Shown here piece after piece: positions 62,027-64,000 of a stretch of DNA of 64,000 nucleotides; the first letter of the stretch is position 1; each line of letters opens with the position of its first letter. This DNA is from Torymus aiolomorphi. Lineage: Eukaryota; Arthropoda; Insecta; Hymenoptera; Torymidae. The notes under the pieces were generated by a model. That model ran no database searches. It had not been told where the DNA came from and worked only from the letters and a program-made list of their open reading frames with translations. The position numbers were made by a program, and so were the translations under genes. Location: contig CM070874.1 of the NCBI GenBank assembly GCA_036365515.1, positions 91,966,342 through 92,030,341 of the forward strand. Direction: 5' to 3'.

Positions 62027-63377
62027 GAGCTTCCTCCGCAATCCTCTCTCATTCTCTGCTCCCCGAAAATAGTCCCGCTCACACTCGCGTCCAAACAAAC
62101 ATTTTAAAAGGCAGCTTATTCGAAAAGCGAATCGCACTCACAATCCTTTAATATAATATATACATACGCCTAACGCTTCCCCAGTGTTTGCTCGCGGGCC
62201 AATCTAATCTTTGATCTCTCAATCCTCGCGCGCTCGAGGAGGAGCCTCTCTCTCCCTTTGACGCGAAAAATCTCGATTTCTATATACGAGAGAGACGGAG
62301 ACTCTGTCGACGCCGTCTTGTGTACTTAATTCATGCTCGAGTTTTTGTCAAAGGAGCATCGTAGCTGCTACTCAAAGGTGCGCGCCCGCGGAAACGATGA
62401 ATATTCCCGCGAGCCCCGTCCCCGTGAATATATGTACTTACGCTTCCGAGTCGAGCTCTTTATTTTTCCGTTAAAGTGGCGCTAGGAAAGATTGCACGTG
62501 CGCAGCCGCGCGCAACCTCGCGGCTTTTATTTACCCTCGTTATGAGCTTGCTCGCGGCGGCCGCGTTACGGGGACTGCAATAGACTATATTTTTGCTGTC
62601 AATAATAATTTTACGGGCGGTCTTTACGAGTTTGCATTGACTCGGAATTTACATTAACCCGCTATTTAAATGCTCCAAGTGGTTTTGCTTCCTACGGTAT
62701 GTTTATATAGTGTCATGTCAATTTTATTATTTTACTTTTATCATTTTATTCATCTGAGAACTGGTAATGTGATATCCTTTTATAAATTCTATTAATCATT
62801 CTTATTCGTGAGTCGTTATAATGGCAAAATTATATTTCATAAAATATTTTATCTTTTTAATTTTTTAGACGAAAAGTTCACTCGTGGAATTTAAATTAAA
62901 TGAATGTTCGTATTTAAAGTTTTGATATGCTTTTTAAACAGCAGATCACATAACAAATATCTTTCAAGGTATGAAAATAAGCTGAAATTGCTGAATTCAA
63001 GCTACACCTCAACTTTTAATATACATACCGTACAATGTAAATAATCATTGCAAAGTTTTTTCTCAATTTGCATTTATTCAGGGTGTTTCGGGAGGATTCG
63101 CAGTAAACGCGATTATATTCTTTTGTCTCTTGGTGAAATCTACCTGTGCGTTATAAAGGAATTACACTTATATTTATTAGATATTTATTCAACGAATATG
63201 GCGAGATCGATACTTGAATAGGTAGCGATGATCTCGATTCAATATTTTTTCAATGAATACAAGCGCGTTCTGTAAGGCTTTAATTAAAAAAAAGTCTCTT
63301 TACGCTACAAAATTATTTGTGTATGGGGATGGTGAATCGTCCATCTAGGGCAGGATTAAAATATTGCGCTAATATAT
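57611..63377. other. Unique DNA without a recognisable gene
   Basis: GC-richer islands at about 57780-58110, 59080-59650, 60170-60860 and 61870-62640 alternate with AT-rich DNA. Open frames within them overlap on both strands and match nothing I know. A (CT)n tract lies at 61976-62024. It could be intron or intergenic sequence. Confidence 0.5.
61976..62024. repeat. (CT)n microsatellite
   Basis: About 48 bp of CT dinucleotides. Confidence 0.95.
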
Positions 63378-64000
63378 TATGTGAAAATCCGCAGACTACA
63401 GACAACAACTGGGGTACAAAAACAGAAAAAATTTTTTTTGAGGGCACACCTACTACATAAGGTTTTTTCGGTTCTTTGGGGGTCCGCCAACATGAAAATA
63501 CTCGTGAACACTCATTATCCGTTGCCAAACTTTTTTGCTGACGAAATCAATTTTTCTTATGGAAATTTAACATGGGAAAAATGGACGAAAAGTAGTCATT
63601 GATGATTAACCAATAGCAAACTATTGAAGAGGCCAAACCAAATTCCACAAAAAAGCGATTAAAGTTGAAGAATAGAGCTTTAATTTGAGATGAGAATCGT
63701 TAAAATCGATCGATTATGTGCAAAGCTACGTGAAGTTGAAAATGGCGAAAAATGACAAAAATTTGAAGAATTACGTGGGTTTGAAAAAAATCGCTCATTT
63801 TCGTCATTATTCGCCATTTTCAACTTCACGTAGCTTTGCACAGAATCGACCGATTTTAACGATTCTCATCTCAAATTAAAGCTCTATTCTTCAACTTTAA
63901 TCGCTTTTTTGTGGAATTTGGTTTGGCCTCTTCAATAGTTTGCTATTGGTTAATCATCAATGACTGCTTTTCGTCCATTTTTCCCATGTTAAATTTCCAT
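63378..64000. repeat. Foldback element, family F, copy 2 (cut by window end)
   Basis: Starts TATGTGAAAATCCGCAGACT and follows copy 1 (33098-33904) closely through the left arm, the ~40-bp spacer and most of the right arm; the right end lies beyond 64000. It is not embedded in CATATG repeats, so the family moves independently of that element. Arms remain closely matched, yet the two copies differ at several positions in both arms together. Confidence 0.93.

Overview
This looks like insect nuclear DNA, most likely from a wasp-like hymenopteran (low confidence on the order). I see no intact protein-coding gene. Transposon remnants, very long inverted repeats, long microsatellites and AT-rich unique DNA fill the window. 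Two genes whose relatives are ordinary eukaryotic genes are present, but only as broken, intron-bearing copies. The picture is intergenic or large-intron DNA that has taken up mobile elements in several nested layers.

Layout. 1-9 kb: unique DNA, then three long foldback elements (2823-3920, 4010-4609, 7525-8261). 9-12.1 kb: a dispersed repeat, here called X, holds a poly-G-capped foldback and a mariner; the mariner holds a Penelope-like retroelement bounded by a 13-bp duplication. 12.3-14.3 kb: a LINE-like element with ORF1 and a 3' tail but no reverse transcriptase. 14.3-21.5 kb: mostly unannotated. 21.5-28.5 kb: a pair of ~250-bp inverted repeats encloses decayed copies of an RWDD2-like gene and of anaphase-promoting complex subunit 10, in convergent orientation, plus a decayed transposase. 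30-33 kb: a second copy of X, then a second mariner. 32.5-38.3 kb: several inverted-repeat elements, two of them flanked by TA.

39.7-48.2 kb is the clearest nested block. A 49-bp minisatellite is split at one exact point by an ~8.2-kb Helitron/Helentron-like element. That element is in turn split by a 4457-bp hAT element with 12-bp inverted ends, a perfect 8-bp target duplication and a transposase gene broken by one stop codon. 50.7-53.8 kb is a 3.1-kb foldback. 55-57.4 kb is an inverted pair around a 334-bp TA tract. 57.5 kb carries a tRNA-like sequence with a T-run. 57.6-63.4 kb has no recognised gene. The window ends inside a second copy of the foldback seen at 33 kb; the two copies differ by paired changes in both arms.

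No pathway can be reconstructed. What the features share is transposition and its by-products: nested insertion, apparent capture of host sequence, and palindromes whose arms stay matched.
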